Assembly (NCBI GenBank): GCA_902476475.1
Contig: CABSDO010000015.1
Location: 1 to 25,896, forward strand
Direction of reading: 5' to 3'
DNA: 25,896 nucleotides
From: an uncultured Collinsella sp.
Lineage (GTDB): Bacteria; Actinomycetota; Coriobacteriia; Coriobacteriales; Coriobacteriaceae
Shown here: in pieces, positions 14,250-23,278 of the stretch
Numbering within the stretch: the first letter of the stretch is position 1
Layout of the letters: the number at the start of each line of letters is the position of its first letter
Position numbers and translations under genes: made by a program
The notes under the pieces: model-generated
What the model was told of the DNA's origin: nothing
The model's input: only the letters and a program-made list of their open reading frames with translations
Database searches by the model: none

Positions 14250-17174
14250 ATGAGCGACATCATGAGGCCGATCCCGTTTTCGCAGCTGATGAACTGGATC
14301 ATCGAGGAGCACAAGACTCAGGGCGCCGTCTTTGGCGTGCGCAAGATGGTCACGACCAACCAGGAGGGCGCGCTCCCCATTTTTGACGAGCGCATCGAGA
14401 CTCCGTTTGGCCCGGCCGCCGGCCCCAACACGCAGCTTGCCCAGAACATCGTGGCATCCTACGTGGCCGGTTCACGCTTCTTTGAGCTCAAGACCGTTCA
14501 GGTTATGGACGGCGAGGAGCTCTCCAAGTGCGTTAACAAGCCCTGCATCGTGGCGCAGGACGAGTGCTACAACTGCGAGTGGTCGACCGAGCTCGAGGTT
14601 CCGCAGGCCTTTGCCGAGTACGTGAAGGCATGGTTTGCCTGCCACCTGATCGCTCGCGAGTACGGCTTGGGCAGCCCGGACGGCTTTGTCTTCAACATGT
14701 CCGTGGGCTATGACCTGGAGGGCATTAAGAGCCCCAAGGTCGATGCGTACATTGAGGGCATGAAGGACGCCAGCGGCTCTGACGTCTGGAATGAGTGCCG
14801 CGCATGGGCGCTTGCCAACCTGGACAAGTTTGAGCATGTCGACGCCGCATTTGTCGAATCCATCCCGGCACGCGTCTCCAACTCCATCACCGAGTCTACC
14901 CTGCACGGCTGCCCGCCCGACGAGATCGAGCGAGAAGGGCCTCAACACCTACATCAAGTGCAACCCCACGCTGCTGGGCTATGAGTTTGCACGTCGGCGC
15001 CTCAACGAGCTGGGCTTTGACTACATCGTCTTCGATGACACACACTTCCGCGAGGACCTGCAGTGGGCCGACGCCGTGCCCATGTTCGAGCGCCTGATTG
15101 CCCTGTGTGCCGAGCGCGGCCTGGAGTTTGGCGTCAAGCTGACCAACACGTTCCCCGTCGACGTGACGAGAAACGAGCTGCCCTCCACCGAGATGTACAT
15201 GTCCGGCCGTTCGCTGTTCTCGCTGACCATCGAGGCCGCCCGTCGCATTACCGAGCAGTTCGATGGCAAGCTGCGCATCAGCTACTCCGGCGGTGCTACG
15301 GTCTACAACATCCGCGCCCTGTACGATGCCGGCATTTGGCCCGTCACCCTGGCGACCGACGTGCTCAAGCCCGGTGGCTACGAGCGCTTTAGCCAGATGG
15401 CCGGCGAGTTTACCGACCTGGATGGCAAGCCGTTCGCGGGCGTCTCTCTCGAGGCCGTGACTGCGATCCAGACCGACTCGCTCACCAATCCGCTCTACAA
15501 GAAGCCGCTGCGCCCGCTGCCCGACCGTAAGGTCGCCGGCAAGAGCCCGCTTTCCGACTGCTTTACCACGCCGTGCCGCACGAGCTGCCCCATCCAGCAG
15601 GATATTCCCGCCTATCTAGCGGCTGTTGACGAGGGCCGCTACGAGGATGCGCTCAACATCATCATCGAGCGCAACGCCCTGCCGTTTATCACCGGCACCA
15701 TCTGCCCGCATCCCTGCGGCCGTGCCTGCGAGCGTGCATTCTATGAGCCCGAGGGCGCCCAGATTCGCGCCAGCAAGCTCAAGGCCGCCCGCGAGGCCAT
15801 GACCGCCGTGCTGCCCAAGCTGCGCGCCCAGGCCATCGCCAACGACGGCGAGCGCAATGTTGCCGTTATCGGCGGCGGCCCGGCCGGGAGGCCCGCGACT
15901 CGCTCGGCGGCGTGGTCCGTCACATCATCCCCGAGTTCCGTATCGCCAGCGACGATATCTCCCACGACGCAGAGCTCTGCCTGGCCTTTGGCGCCAAGGT
16001 GCAGCTCAACGCTCGCGTTGATTCCATTGACGAGCTCAAGGCCCAAGGCTTTACCGACGTGGTCGTGGCCACCGGTGCCTGGATGCCCGGCTCTGCGGGC
16101 CTGGGCGAGGGTGCCGAGCTCGACGTGCTGGAGTTCCTCGAGGCCGCCAAGAAGGGCGAGAAACTCGAGCTGGGCGAGGACGTCGTGGTCATTGGCGCCG
16201 GTAACACCGCCATGGACGCGGCCCGCGTGGCCAAGCGTCTGGCTGGCGTGAAGAACGTGCGCCTGGTGTATCGCCGCACCAAGAAACAGATGCCCGCTGA
16301 CGAGGAAGAGCTTGATCTTGCTCTTGCCGACGGCGTTGAGTTCTGCGAGCTGCTGGCGCCCAAGGCGCTCAACGGTGCCGTGCTGACCTGCGACGTCATG
16401 GAGCTTGGCGAGCCGGATGCAAGCGGCCGTCGCAGCCCCGTCGCCACGGGCGAGACCGTCGAGCTTTCCGCCACCACGGTGATCTGCGCCGTGGGCGAGG
16501 GCATCGATGCCAGCCTGTACGATGCCGCGGGCGTCGAGCACGACCGTCGCGGTCGCCTTGCCGCCACCTCCACCGGCGTCGAGGGCGTCTGGGCTGCGGG
16601 CGACTGCCGCCGCGGTCCTGCCACCGTGGTCGAGGCTATTGCCGACGCCGCCGAGGTCGCCCGTGCCATCGCCGGCGTGGACTTTAACAAGTACGCCGAC
16701 CAGAATGCTCAGACCGGTCGCGAGGACACTTGCTACGAGCGCAAGGGGTCGCTGTGCCGCGACAAGCGCAACTGCACCAAGACTCGCTGCCTGGGCTGCG
16801 GCTCGGTGTGCGAGGTCTGCTGCGATGTGTGCCCCAACCGTGCCAACGTGGCAATTAAGGTGCCGGGCCTGGCCAAGCATCAGGTCGTCCATGTCGACGG
16901 CATGTGCAACGAGTGCGGCAACTGCGCCGTGTTCTGCCCCTACCAGGAGGGTCGTCCCTACAAGGACAAGCTCACCCTGTTCTGGAGCGAGCAGGACATG
17001 GAGAACTCCGAGAACGAGGGCTTCCTGGCTGTGGACGAGGACCACTTTAAGGTCCGCGTCGCCGGCACGGTCCGCACCGTCTCGGTCGATGCTGTCAACA
17101 CCGGTCTTCCCGAGGCCGTCCGCCTGACCATCAGGGCTGTGCGCGACAACTATTCGTACCTTCTTAAGAAATAG
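14250..17174 (+). CDS. ygfK: YgfK-type flavo/iron-sulfur oxidoreductase (putative selenate reductase subunit), two frameshifts
   Basis: A large multi-domain protein resembling a dihydroorotate dehydrogenase-like barrel fused to a glutamate-synthase-small-subunit-like FAD/NAD(P) part and a 4Fe-4S end. Part 1 (14250-about 14930): PIPFSQLMNWI, ETPFGPAAGPNTQLAQN, ESTLHGCPPDEIE. Part 2 (about 14931-15885): EKGLNTYIKCNPTLLGYEF, KLRISYSGG, the CRTSCPIQQDIP and CPHPCGRACE Cys motifs, VAVIGGGPAG. Part 3 (about 15886-17174): SLGGVVRHIIPEFRIA, VVVIGAGNTAMD, GVWAAGDCRRG, CLGCGSVCEVCCDVCP and CNECGNCAVFCPYQEG. The breaks remove roughly 8 residues after DEIE and about 18-20 after GGGPAG (FAD-binding loop). 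E. coli YgfK is 1032 residues; this sums to about 974 plus the losses. Ribosome site agagagg. Proposed to act in reductive urate/xanthine chemistry. Confidence 0.9.
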
Positions 17175-17185
17175 GCGAGTCTCTT

Positions 17186-17684
17186 ATGGCCAAATCCATT
17201 CAACATAACGTGGCCTACGTTGCCTGCGGAAGCGGTTGCGCCTCCGCAGGCGGCGACGCCCACTGCAGCGAAGGTTGCATTGGCTGTGGCGCCTGCGTCA
17301 CGGCCTGCCCCCACGGCGCCATTGCGCTGGTCGATGGCATCGCCCGCGTGGGATGGCATCGCCCGCGTGGATCGCTCCAAGTGCACGGGTTGTGGACTGT
17401 GCGGCATGGCGTGCCCGCAGCGCGTGATCGCCTTCGTCCCCGGCTACCAGAACATCCTGGTGCGCTGCAACAACACCGATAAGGGCGCCATTGCGCGCAA
17501 GATCTGCGACACGAGCTGCATCGGTTGCGGTATGTGCGCCAAAAAGTGCCCTGCCGGCGCTATCCGCATCGAGGACAACTGCGCCCATATCGACGGCGTG
17601 GACTGCCTGTCGTGCGGCATGTGCGCCGTCGTCTGCCCTCATGGCGCCATCCACGACCGCACCGGCATCGCCGCCGGCGTGTAG
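17186..17684 (+). CDS. Four-cluster ferredoxin (RnfB-like), interrupted by a 19-base duplication
   Basis: Predicted electron carrier between YgfK and XdhD. Four Cys motifs CxxCxxCxxxCP are seen in order: CIGCGACVTACPHGAI, CTGCGLCGMACPQRVI, CIGCGMCAKKCPAGAI and CLSCGMCAVVCPHGAI. The spacing and the segment ILVRCNNTDKGAIARKICDTSCIGCG resemble the C-terminal part of RnfB. The frame starts at ATG 17186 (MAKSIQHNVAYVACG). It is broken by a tandem copy of gatggcatcgcccgcgtg at 17333-17350 and 17352-17369. Removing 19 bases joins DGIARV to DRSKCTGCG. It lies 11 bases after ygfK and 12 before xdhD, so the three are one transcript. Confidence 0.88.
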
Positions 17685-17696
17685 AAGGGAGTCACC

Positions 17697-20464
17697 ATGG
17701 CACAGGAATTCACTTTTACCGTTAACGGCGTCGAGCGCACGACGACCCAAAACAAACCGCTGCTGCGCTACCTGCGCGACGACCTGCATATCCATTCCGC
17801 CAAGGACGGCTGCTCCGAGGGCGCGTGCGGCACCTGCACCATCCATGTGGACGGTGCGGCCGTCAAGGCGTGCGTGCTGACCACCGCTCTTGCCGCCGGT
17901 CGCAACATCGTGACCGTCGAGGGCCTGCCCGAGGACGTGCGCGAGGCCTTTGTGTACGCCTTTGGCGCCGTGGGCGCCGTGCAGTGCGGCTTTTGCATTC
18001 CCGGCATGGTCATGGCGGGATCGCCGAGGACCCCGAGCCCACCGAGGAGCAGATCAAGTACGCCATTCGCGGTAACGTCTGTCGCTGCACCGGCTACAAA
18101 AAGATTATCGAGGGCATCTCGCTGGCCGCAGCGGTGCTCCGCGGCGAAAAGCAGATTGACGAGGACCTGGAGCGCGGCGACGACTACGGCGTGGGCAAGC
18201 GCGCCTTTCGTATCGACGTGCGCAAGAAGGTGCTCGGCGAGGGCAAGTACCCCGACGACATCGACGAGCTCGATCAGCCGGGCCTGACCTATGCCAGCGC
18301 CGTGCGCTCCAAGTATCCGCGCGCCCGCGTGCTCTCCATCGACACCTCCAAGGCCGAGGCCCTGCCCGGCGTGGTGGGCATCCTGCGCGCCGAGGACGTG
18401 CCGGTCAACCAGGTCGGCCACCTTATCCAGGACTGGGACGTCATGATTGCGGCAGGCGATATCACCCGCTGCGTGGGCGATGCCATTGTGTTGGTGGTCG
18501 CCGAGGACGAAGCGACGCTCGAGAAGGCCAAGAAGCTCGTAAAGATCGATTACGAGCCGCTGGAGCCTGTGCGCAACATTGTCGAGGCCAGGGCCGCCGA
18601 CGCCCCGCGCCTGCATGACAGCTTCTTTGCCTTTGGCAACACAGTGGAGCTCAAGGACAACGTGTGCCGGAGCCGCCATGTGACGCGCGGCGACGCCGCC
18701 AAGGCGCTAGCGGAGAGCGCGTTCACCGTGACGCAGCGCTTTACCACGCCCTTTACCGAGCATGCCTTCTTGGAGCCCGAGTGCGCCGTTGCCTTCCCGT
18801 ACAAGAACGGCGTCAAGGTGCAGTCGACCGACCAGGGTGCCTACGACACGCGCAAAGAGTGTGCCCACATGTTTGGCTGGGACAACGAGCCCGAGCGCGT
18901 GGTCGTCGAGACCATGCTCGTGGGCGGCGGCTTTGGCGGTAAGGAGGACGTTTCGATCCAGCACCTGGCCGCGCTCGCCGCATATAAGTTCCAGCGTCCT
19001 GTGAAGTGCAAGCTCACGCGCGCCGAGTCGCTCGCTTTCCATCCCAAGCGCCATGCCATGGACGGTACCTTTACGCTGGGCTGCGACGCCGAGGGCAACT
19101 TTACCGGTCTGGACTGCGAGATCAACTTTGATACCGGCGCCTATGCGTCGCTGTGCGGTCCGGTGCTCGAGCGTGCCTGCACGCATGCCGTCGGCCCCTA
19201 CAAGTACCAGAACACTGACATTCGCGGCTTTGGCTACTACACCAACAACCCGCCCGCCGGCGCGTACCGCGGCTTTGGCGTTTGCCAGTCCGAGTTTGCG
19301 CTCGAGAGCCTGATCGACCTGCTGGCAGAAAAGGTCGGCCTGGATCCGTGGGAGATTCGTTACCGTAATGCCATCGAGCCGGGTGAGGTTTTGCCCAACG
19401 GCCAGATCGCCGATTGCTCCACGGCGCTGAAGGAGACGCTGCTCGAGGTCAAGGATGCCTACTATGCGCATCCCGGACACGCCGGTATCGCCTGCGCCAT
19501 GAAGAACGCCGGCGTGGGCGTGGGCCTGCCCGATGCCGGCCGCTGTAAGATTCGCGTCGAGAACGGCGTGGCCGTGGTCTATGCCGCCACGTCCGACATC
19601 GGCCAGGGCTGCAACACCGTCTTTTTGCAGGACGTTGCCGAGGCATGCGGCCTGCCGCTTCGCTGCATCGCCAACGGTGAGTGCTCTACCGAGAATGCTC
19701 CCGACTCCGGCACCACGTCTGGCTCGCGTCAGACGGTTGTGACCGGCGAGGCCGTGCGCGGCGCCGCCTTCCTGCTGCGCGACGCTATGCTTGACATCGA
19801 GGCCGGCAAGCCCGCACCCGATACTCCCGTGAGCGCGCATGGCGACGGCGTCAAGATCGAGTACGACGACGGTCGCGCCTATCAGCTGCACACGCAGGAG
19901 CTCGTCGCCGGCCAGGGTATGCATCCTCAGGATCCCGCGGCCGCCATCAAGGCGCTCGAGGGATGTGAGTTTGGCTACGTGTACCTGGAGCCGACCGACA
20001 AGCTGGGTGCGGATGTTCCCAACCCCAAGAGCCACATCTGCTACGGCTTTGCCACGCATGTGGTCATTTTGGATGATGACGGCCGCGTGAGCGAGGTCTA
20101 TGCTGCGCACGATTCCGGCAAGGTAGTCAACCCCATCTCCATCCAGGGTCAGATCGAAGGCGGCGTGCTCATGGGTATGGGCTATGCGCTTACCGAGGAC
20201 TGGCCGCTCAAGGACTGCGTGCCCCAGGCAAGGTACGGCACGCTCGGGTTGTTCCGTGCGCCCGAGATTCCGGATATCCACGCCATCTACGTGGAGAAGG
20301 ACGAGCTGCTGCCTGTGGCATACGGCGGCAAGGGCATCGGCGAGATCGCGACGATCCCCACGGCGCCCGCCGTGCAGAACGCCTACCGCGCGTTTGACGG
20401 CAAGCTGCGTCCAAATCTGCCCATGGTGGATACGCCCTACAGCCGCGTCCGCAACTGCGGGTAG
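17697..20464 (+). CDS. xdhD: XdhD-type molybdenum hydroxylase (selenium-dependent xanthine dehydrogenase family), frameshifted
   Basis: A 2Fe-2S domain fused to a molybdopterin domain, as in E. coli XdhD (about 956 residues). The N-terminal 2Fe-2S cluster has Cys39, 44, 47 and 59 (CSEGACGTC...C). The second cluster has QCGFCIPGM and CRCTGYKK. The Mo domain shows GGGFGGKEDVSIQ, PPAGAYRGFGVCQSEFALE, DIGQGCNTV and GGKGIGEI, whose Glu is the expected active-site base. The frame shifts at about 18014-18021, between the two halves of the second cluster. A 10-base loss restores the family spacing between GMVMAG and EDPEPTEEQ. No in-frame UGA is present; selenium in this family is a labile cofactor, not selenocysteine. 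No FAD subunit gene lies nearby. Ribosome site gaaggga. Confidence 0.9.
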
Positions 20465-20533
20465 GGTAGGGCGCGGACAGCCATTGTTGACGGGCTGTTC
20501 GCACTCAGCATCAACCACATACGCTGCGCCTTT

Positions 20534-20561
20534 GGCCCCGGCTCCATCGCGAGCCGGGGCC
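20534..20561 (+). terminator. Terminator of the permease-xdhD operon
   Basis: ggccccggctc pairs with gagccggggcc (11 perfect pairs, 6-base loop), followed by a T-rich ctttgtttg. It lies 70 bases after the xdhD stop. Confidence 0.8.
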
Positions 20562-20585
20562 CTTTGTTTGGAGCGCCTCCGCATA

Positions 20586-20970
20586 CGGAAACTGCGTCCC
20601 GGATTTGGCGCTCAGAATGGGATGCGCTTTCCCTTTGGAGCCCTCGGCGGAAATTACATCCCAGAATTGGCACTCAGAACGGGATGTGCTTTCCTTTTTG
20701 GGCCCTCAACCGGAAGCTGTGTCCCGGAATCATGCCTCAGAATGGGATGCGTTTTCCGCTGACCGGTCGTTTGGAAAGCGCATCCCAGTTTGAGTGTTTA
20801 TTCCGGGATGCGGTTTCCGCTGAAGGACTTAGCCGGAAAGCCTGTCCAGCTCTGAGACTGGATTCCGGGACACGCTTTCCGCCAGGCCCGCCATCCGGAA
20901 AGTGCATCCCGTTTTGAGCGTCCAGGCTAGGACGCGCTTTCCGTTGGCGTGGTCGTTGGGAAAACGCGGC
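20586..20970. repeat. Tandem array of about 62-bp dyad repeats
   Basis: Each unit has a left arm like cggaaagcgcatccc and a right arm like tgggatgcgctttcc, complementary to each other, so every unit can form a hairpin of about 15 pairs with a loop of about 17 bases. Left arms start at 20586, 20648, 20711, 20772, 20834 and 20896, with a decayed seventh near 20956. The periods are 62, 63, 61, 62, 62 and about 60. The period is not a multiple of three, and no frame keeps a repeating peptide, so the array is non-coding. Confidence 0.85.
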
Positions 20971-21113
20971 CCAGATAGGGGGATGCGATCTGGCGATGCG
21001 TGCTTGACCATGGCCGAGGCATAGCCGCTCGGCTCGTCCAGAAGATGCATTCGTTTTGGCTTGGCTGCCAGGTTGTGGAAGTTGCGCTCACTGCGCACGG
21101 AGAAATTGTCCAT
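20829..21113 (-). CDS. Doubtful small ORF reading into the repeat array
   Basis: From ATG 21113 behind a strong aaaggag site, the minus strand encodes 94 residues beginning MDNFSVRSERNFHNLAAKP. The first 50 or so residues (to DRIPLSGPRFPN) lie outside the array; the rest is read through dyad repeats and has no natural composition. I do not recognise it. It may be a gene start whose body was replaced by repeats, or a chance frame. It could also start at 21311, where no site is seen. Confidence 0.3.
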   Translation of the reverse strand: MDNFSVRSERNFHNLAAKPKRMHLLDEPSGYASAMVKHASPDRIPLSGPRFPNDHANGKRVLAWTLKTGCTFRMAGLAESVSRNPVSELDRLSG

Positions 21114-21331
21114 ACGGACTCCTTTCATCGATGTTGGCAGGGCCACCGTGCCTCTTGGCCGGTTGGCGTCGGGATCGTGGAGCCAACTCTCTACCCCGAC
21201 TCTGGATAAAACGCGCCCGCTCCTTGCAGGCAAGAGGAAGTCTATCAACGTGTACGGACAGAAATCAAGCGTCACCTGCGAAATGACGCGTGAACGGCGT
21301 TGGTTTCCCAAGTGATTATTCGGCTTTCATT

Positions 21332-21446
21332 CGGAAAAGTGTCGAAATCAGCCGTGTAAAAGTACGGAAAAGTGTCGAAATGGGCACCTTAAAACTTCGG
21401 AAAAAAAGTGTCAAATTCGATGGGCAAATTATCCGGAAAAGTGTGG
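21332..21446 (+). repeat. Four direct repeats of CGGAAAAGTGTC
   Basis: cggaaaagtgtcgaaat begins at 21332 and 21365 (identical). A version with two extra A and one base changed starts at 21398, and a half copy (cggaaaagtgtgg) at 21434. The spacing is 33, 33 and 36 bases. The stretch contains no gene; 21114-21514 otherwise holds nothing I can identify. Confidence 0.7.
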
Positions 21447-21514
21447 CTGGATGACAAAACAGCACTTAGAAGCCGGTGCTGGATGCGGGATCTTGCGGCC
21501 GCCTTCAGTCCTCG

Positions 21515-22501
21515 CTACTCGTCGTCTCCGTCGTTGGGGTCGCCCTTGAGGGTGTTGATGTCCAGGTACTGGTTATCGTCCTCTTTTTGCTGGGTCTCCG
21601 ACTCCGCTTGGGTGGGGCCGCGGAACAGCTGGAATCCCTCAAACGCAATGGCGCCGAGCAGGACAACGACAATGGCGATAAAGGCAACCTTGACTGCCTG
21701 CGGAAATTCCGAGAAACGCAGTGCCTTTTCCTCGGCGTAATAATCGGCGAAGCGCTCTTCGCCCGTGCTTTTGGTATACGCCGGCGCGGACGCGGCCTCC
21801 GGGTCATATTCCGGTGCAGGCGTGGCAGCGTACGGATCGTTGAGATAATCGCTCGATGCGGTGCCATAATCTTCGGTCTCGATGCGACTGGTGCCAGCAT
21901 AGTCATCGGAATAATCGGAATATGCCGCACCACCCTCATAGTCCGCTGCGCTCGTGTTGGCGGCAAAAAGCGGGTTAACTGGAACGTCGAGCGCCGGCAT
22001 GCCGGTAGAGGTCTCATCCAGATCGGCTGCAGCCCAGGAATCGTAGGCAACCTGACGGGCAACGGGCTCATCGAGCCTTGCGACCGGAGGCTTGCGTGCC
22101 GCAGGAACGGGCAACTGCTGGGCGTTGTACATAACGGTGCTGTCGGCCGATTTGCCCTGCGTCGCTGCAGCGAGAAATGCCGCCGTCTCGGACGGGTCGC
22201 TTGCGGGGCGGGGAGCGGGCGTGGGCGCCGAAGTGGGTGCGGGCGTAGGCGCGGGCGTCGAAACAGGCGACTGCGCAGGAGTCGGCGCAGGTGCGGACTT
22301 AGGCGCAAGTGCGGGATTGGGGCTTGACGGGCGAGCCCCACCGCCCATGAGTTCGTCGGCGGTCCACGGGCGATCATCCATCACGTCGTCAAGGCTCAGT
22401 GAAAACAGGTCGTCTTCACCCTCATCGAACATGCGGTGCACATGTCCACCAATTGCCGGAATCAATCCGCGACCGGTGCATGATGCCTTGCTCAACGCCA
22501 T
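21515..22501 (-). CDS. Pro/Ala/Thr-rich single-pass membrane protein, unknown function
   Basis: I do not recognise this family. From ATG 22501 (aaagga upstream) the protein has 328 residues. A short N-terminal part contains an acidic stretch FDEGEDDLFSLSLDDVMDD. A low-complexity Pro/Ala/Thr/Ser repeat region (PAPTPAPT type, about residues 60-100) follows, then a long polar region rich in Asp, Tyr and Ser. One transmembrane helix, VKVAFIAIVVVLLGAIAFEGF, lies near residues 268-288, and a 35-residue polar tail ends the protein. There is no signal peptide, so the large N-terminal part is probably cytoplasmic. It lies just before (downstream of) regulator 2 in the same direction, 123 bases away. 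An alternative ATG 96 bases upstream has no ribosome site. Confidence 0.7.
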   Translation of the reverse strand: MALSKASCTGRGLIPAIGGHVHRMFDEGEDDLFSLSLDDVMDDRPWTADELMGGGARPSSPNPALAPKSAPAPTPAQSPVSTPAPTPAPTSAPTPAPRPASDPSETAAFLAAATQGKSADSTVMYNAQQLPVPAARKPPVARLDEPVARQVAYDSWAAADLDETSTGMPALDVPVNPLFAANTSAADYEGGAAYSDYSDDYAGTSRIETEDYGTASSDYLNDPYAATPAPEYDPEAASAPAYTKSTGEERFADYYAEEKALRFSEFPQAVKVAFIAIVVVLLGAIAFEGFQLFRGPTQAESETQQKEDDNQYLDINTLKGDPNDGDDE

Positions 22502-22624
22502 TCTGTTCCATCCTTTCGAAATACCAATGACATCGATTATATGGAACTTCCCAAGCTGCTCGGTCTTGGATTCGTGCTTTCCAGAACTCGCGCCCAAAAG
22601 GGGAGGGGCAATCCAGGCGAGTGC

Positions 22625-23278
22625 CTACTTGTCGCCGGCCGCCGCCTTGGCCTCATTGAGGTAGCTATAGAAGCTGTACTTTGAGATGCCAAAGAACTCG
22701 CAGGCGCGCTCGCTCGACTTGGAAATGAGAAAGGCGCCGCGACGGTCGAGGTAGCCAATGGCACGAATGCGCTCGTCTTTGGTCATGAGTGCCGCGGGCT
22801 TGCCCACAAACTGCTCGCACTCGTGCAGCAGGTCCTCGAGCAGATCGCCGATGTTCTTGGTAATAGGCTCGGGCTCGGTATAGCCCGTGCCGCCGGTGCC
22901 GGTAAAGGCGTCGAGCGAACGCTCAAAAGCCTTCATAAGCGTAATGTCAAAGTTGATGCCCAAAATGCCGACGGGCTTGCCCTCGTCGTTGCGGATAAAG
23001 ATCGTCGAGGACTTGAGCAGCTTGCCATCGGTGGTTTTGGTGAGGTATGGCTCGCGGTCGTGTACGTCGGTGGCGCCCTCGTGCATGGACTCAAACACGA
23101 TATGGCTGGGGCCGTCACCCAGTTTGCGCCCGCTGACGTGGCCGTTTTCGATCACTACGATGGAGTGGTCCACGTCCTCGGTCTCCAGATCGTGGACGAC
23201 GACTTCGCAGTTGGGGCCAAATTGGAGCGCCAGACCGTGTGCGAGGCGCTTGTAAAACTCAATCTGTGCGGGGGTCAT
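22625..23278 (-). CDS. YheO-type PAS/HTH transcriptional regulator (regulator 2)
   Basis: This is a paralogue of the protein at 10195-10851, with the same domain order and nearly the same length (217). The PAS domain reads FGPNCEVVVHDLETEDVDHSIVVIENGHVSGRKLGDGP, then LKSSTIFIRNDEGKPVGILGINFDIT. The C-terminal HTH reads ERIRAIGYLDRRGAFLISKSSERACEFFGISKYSFYSYLNEA. The start is ATG 23278 with aggaagg. It is divergent from ygeX across a 277-base region holding a large dyad, so it probably regulates ygeX-ygeY. The signal molecule is unknown; a purine breakdown intermediate is a reasonable guess. Confidence 0.9.
   Translation of the reverse strand: MTPAQIEFYKRLAHGLALQFGPNCEVVVHDLETEDVDHSIVVIENGHVSGRKLGDGPSHIVFESMHEGATDVHDREPYLTKTTDGKLLKSSTIFIRNDEGKPVGILGINFDITLMKAFERSLDAFTGTGGTGYTEPEPITKNIGDLLEDLLHECEQFVGKPAALMTKDERIRAIGYLDRRGAFLISKSSERACEFFGISKYSFYSYLNEAKAAAGDK

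Noticed and set aside
17697..20464. Selenocysteine in XdhD
   Set aside because: No in-frame UGA was found; selenium in this family is a bound cofactor atom.
18707..20584. 625-codon open frame on the minus strand opposite xdhD
   Set aside because: The plus frame carries full molybdenum-hydroxylase motifs; the antisense frame has no recognisable domain or ribosome site.
20586..20970. CRISPR array
   Set aside because: Units are themselves palindromic with long arms, loops are degenerate copies and not unique spacers, and no cas gene is present.
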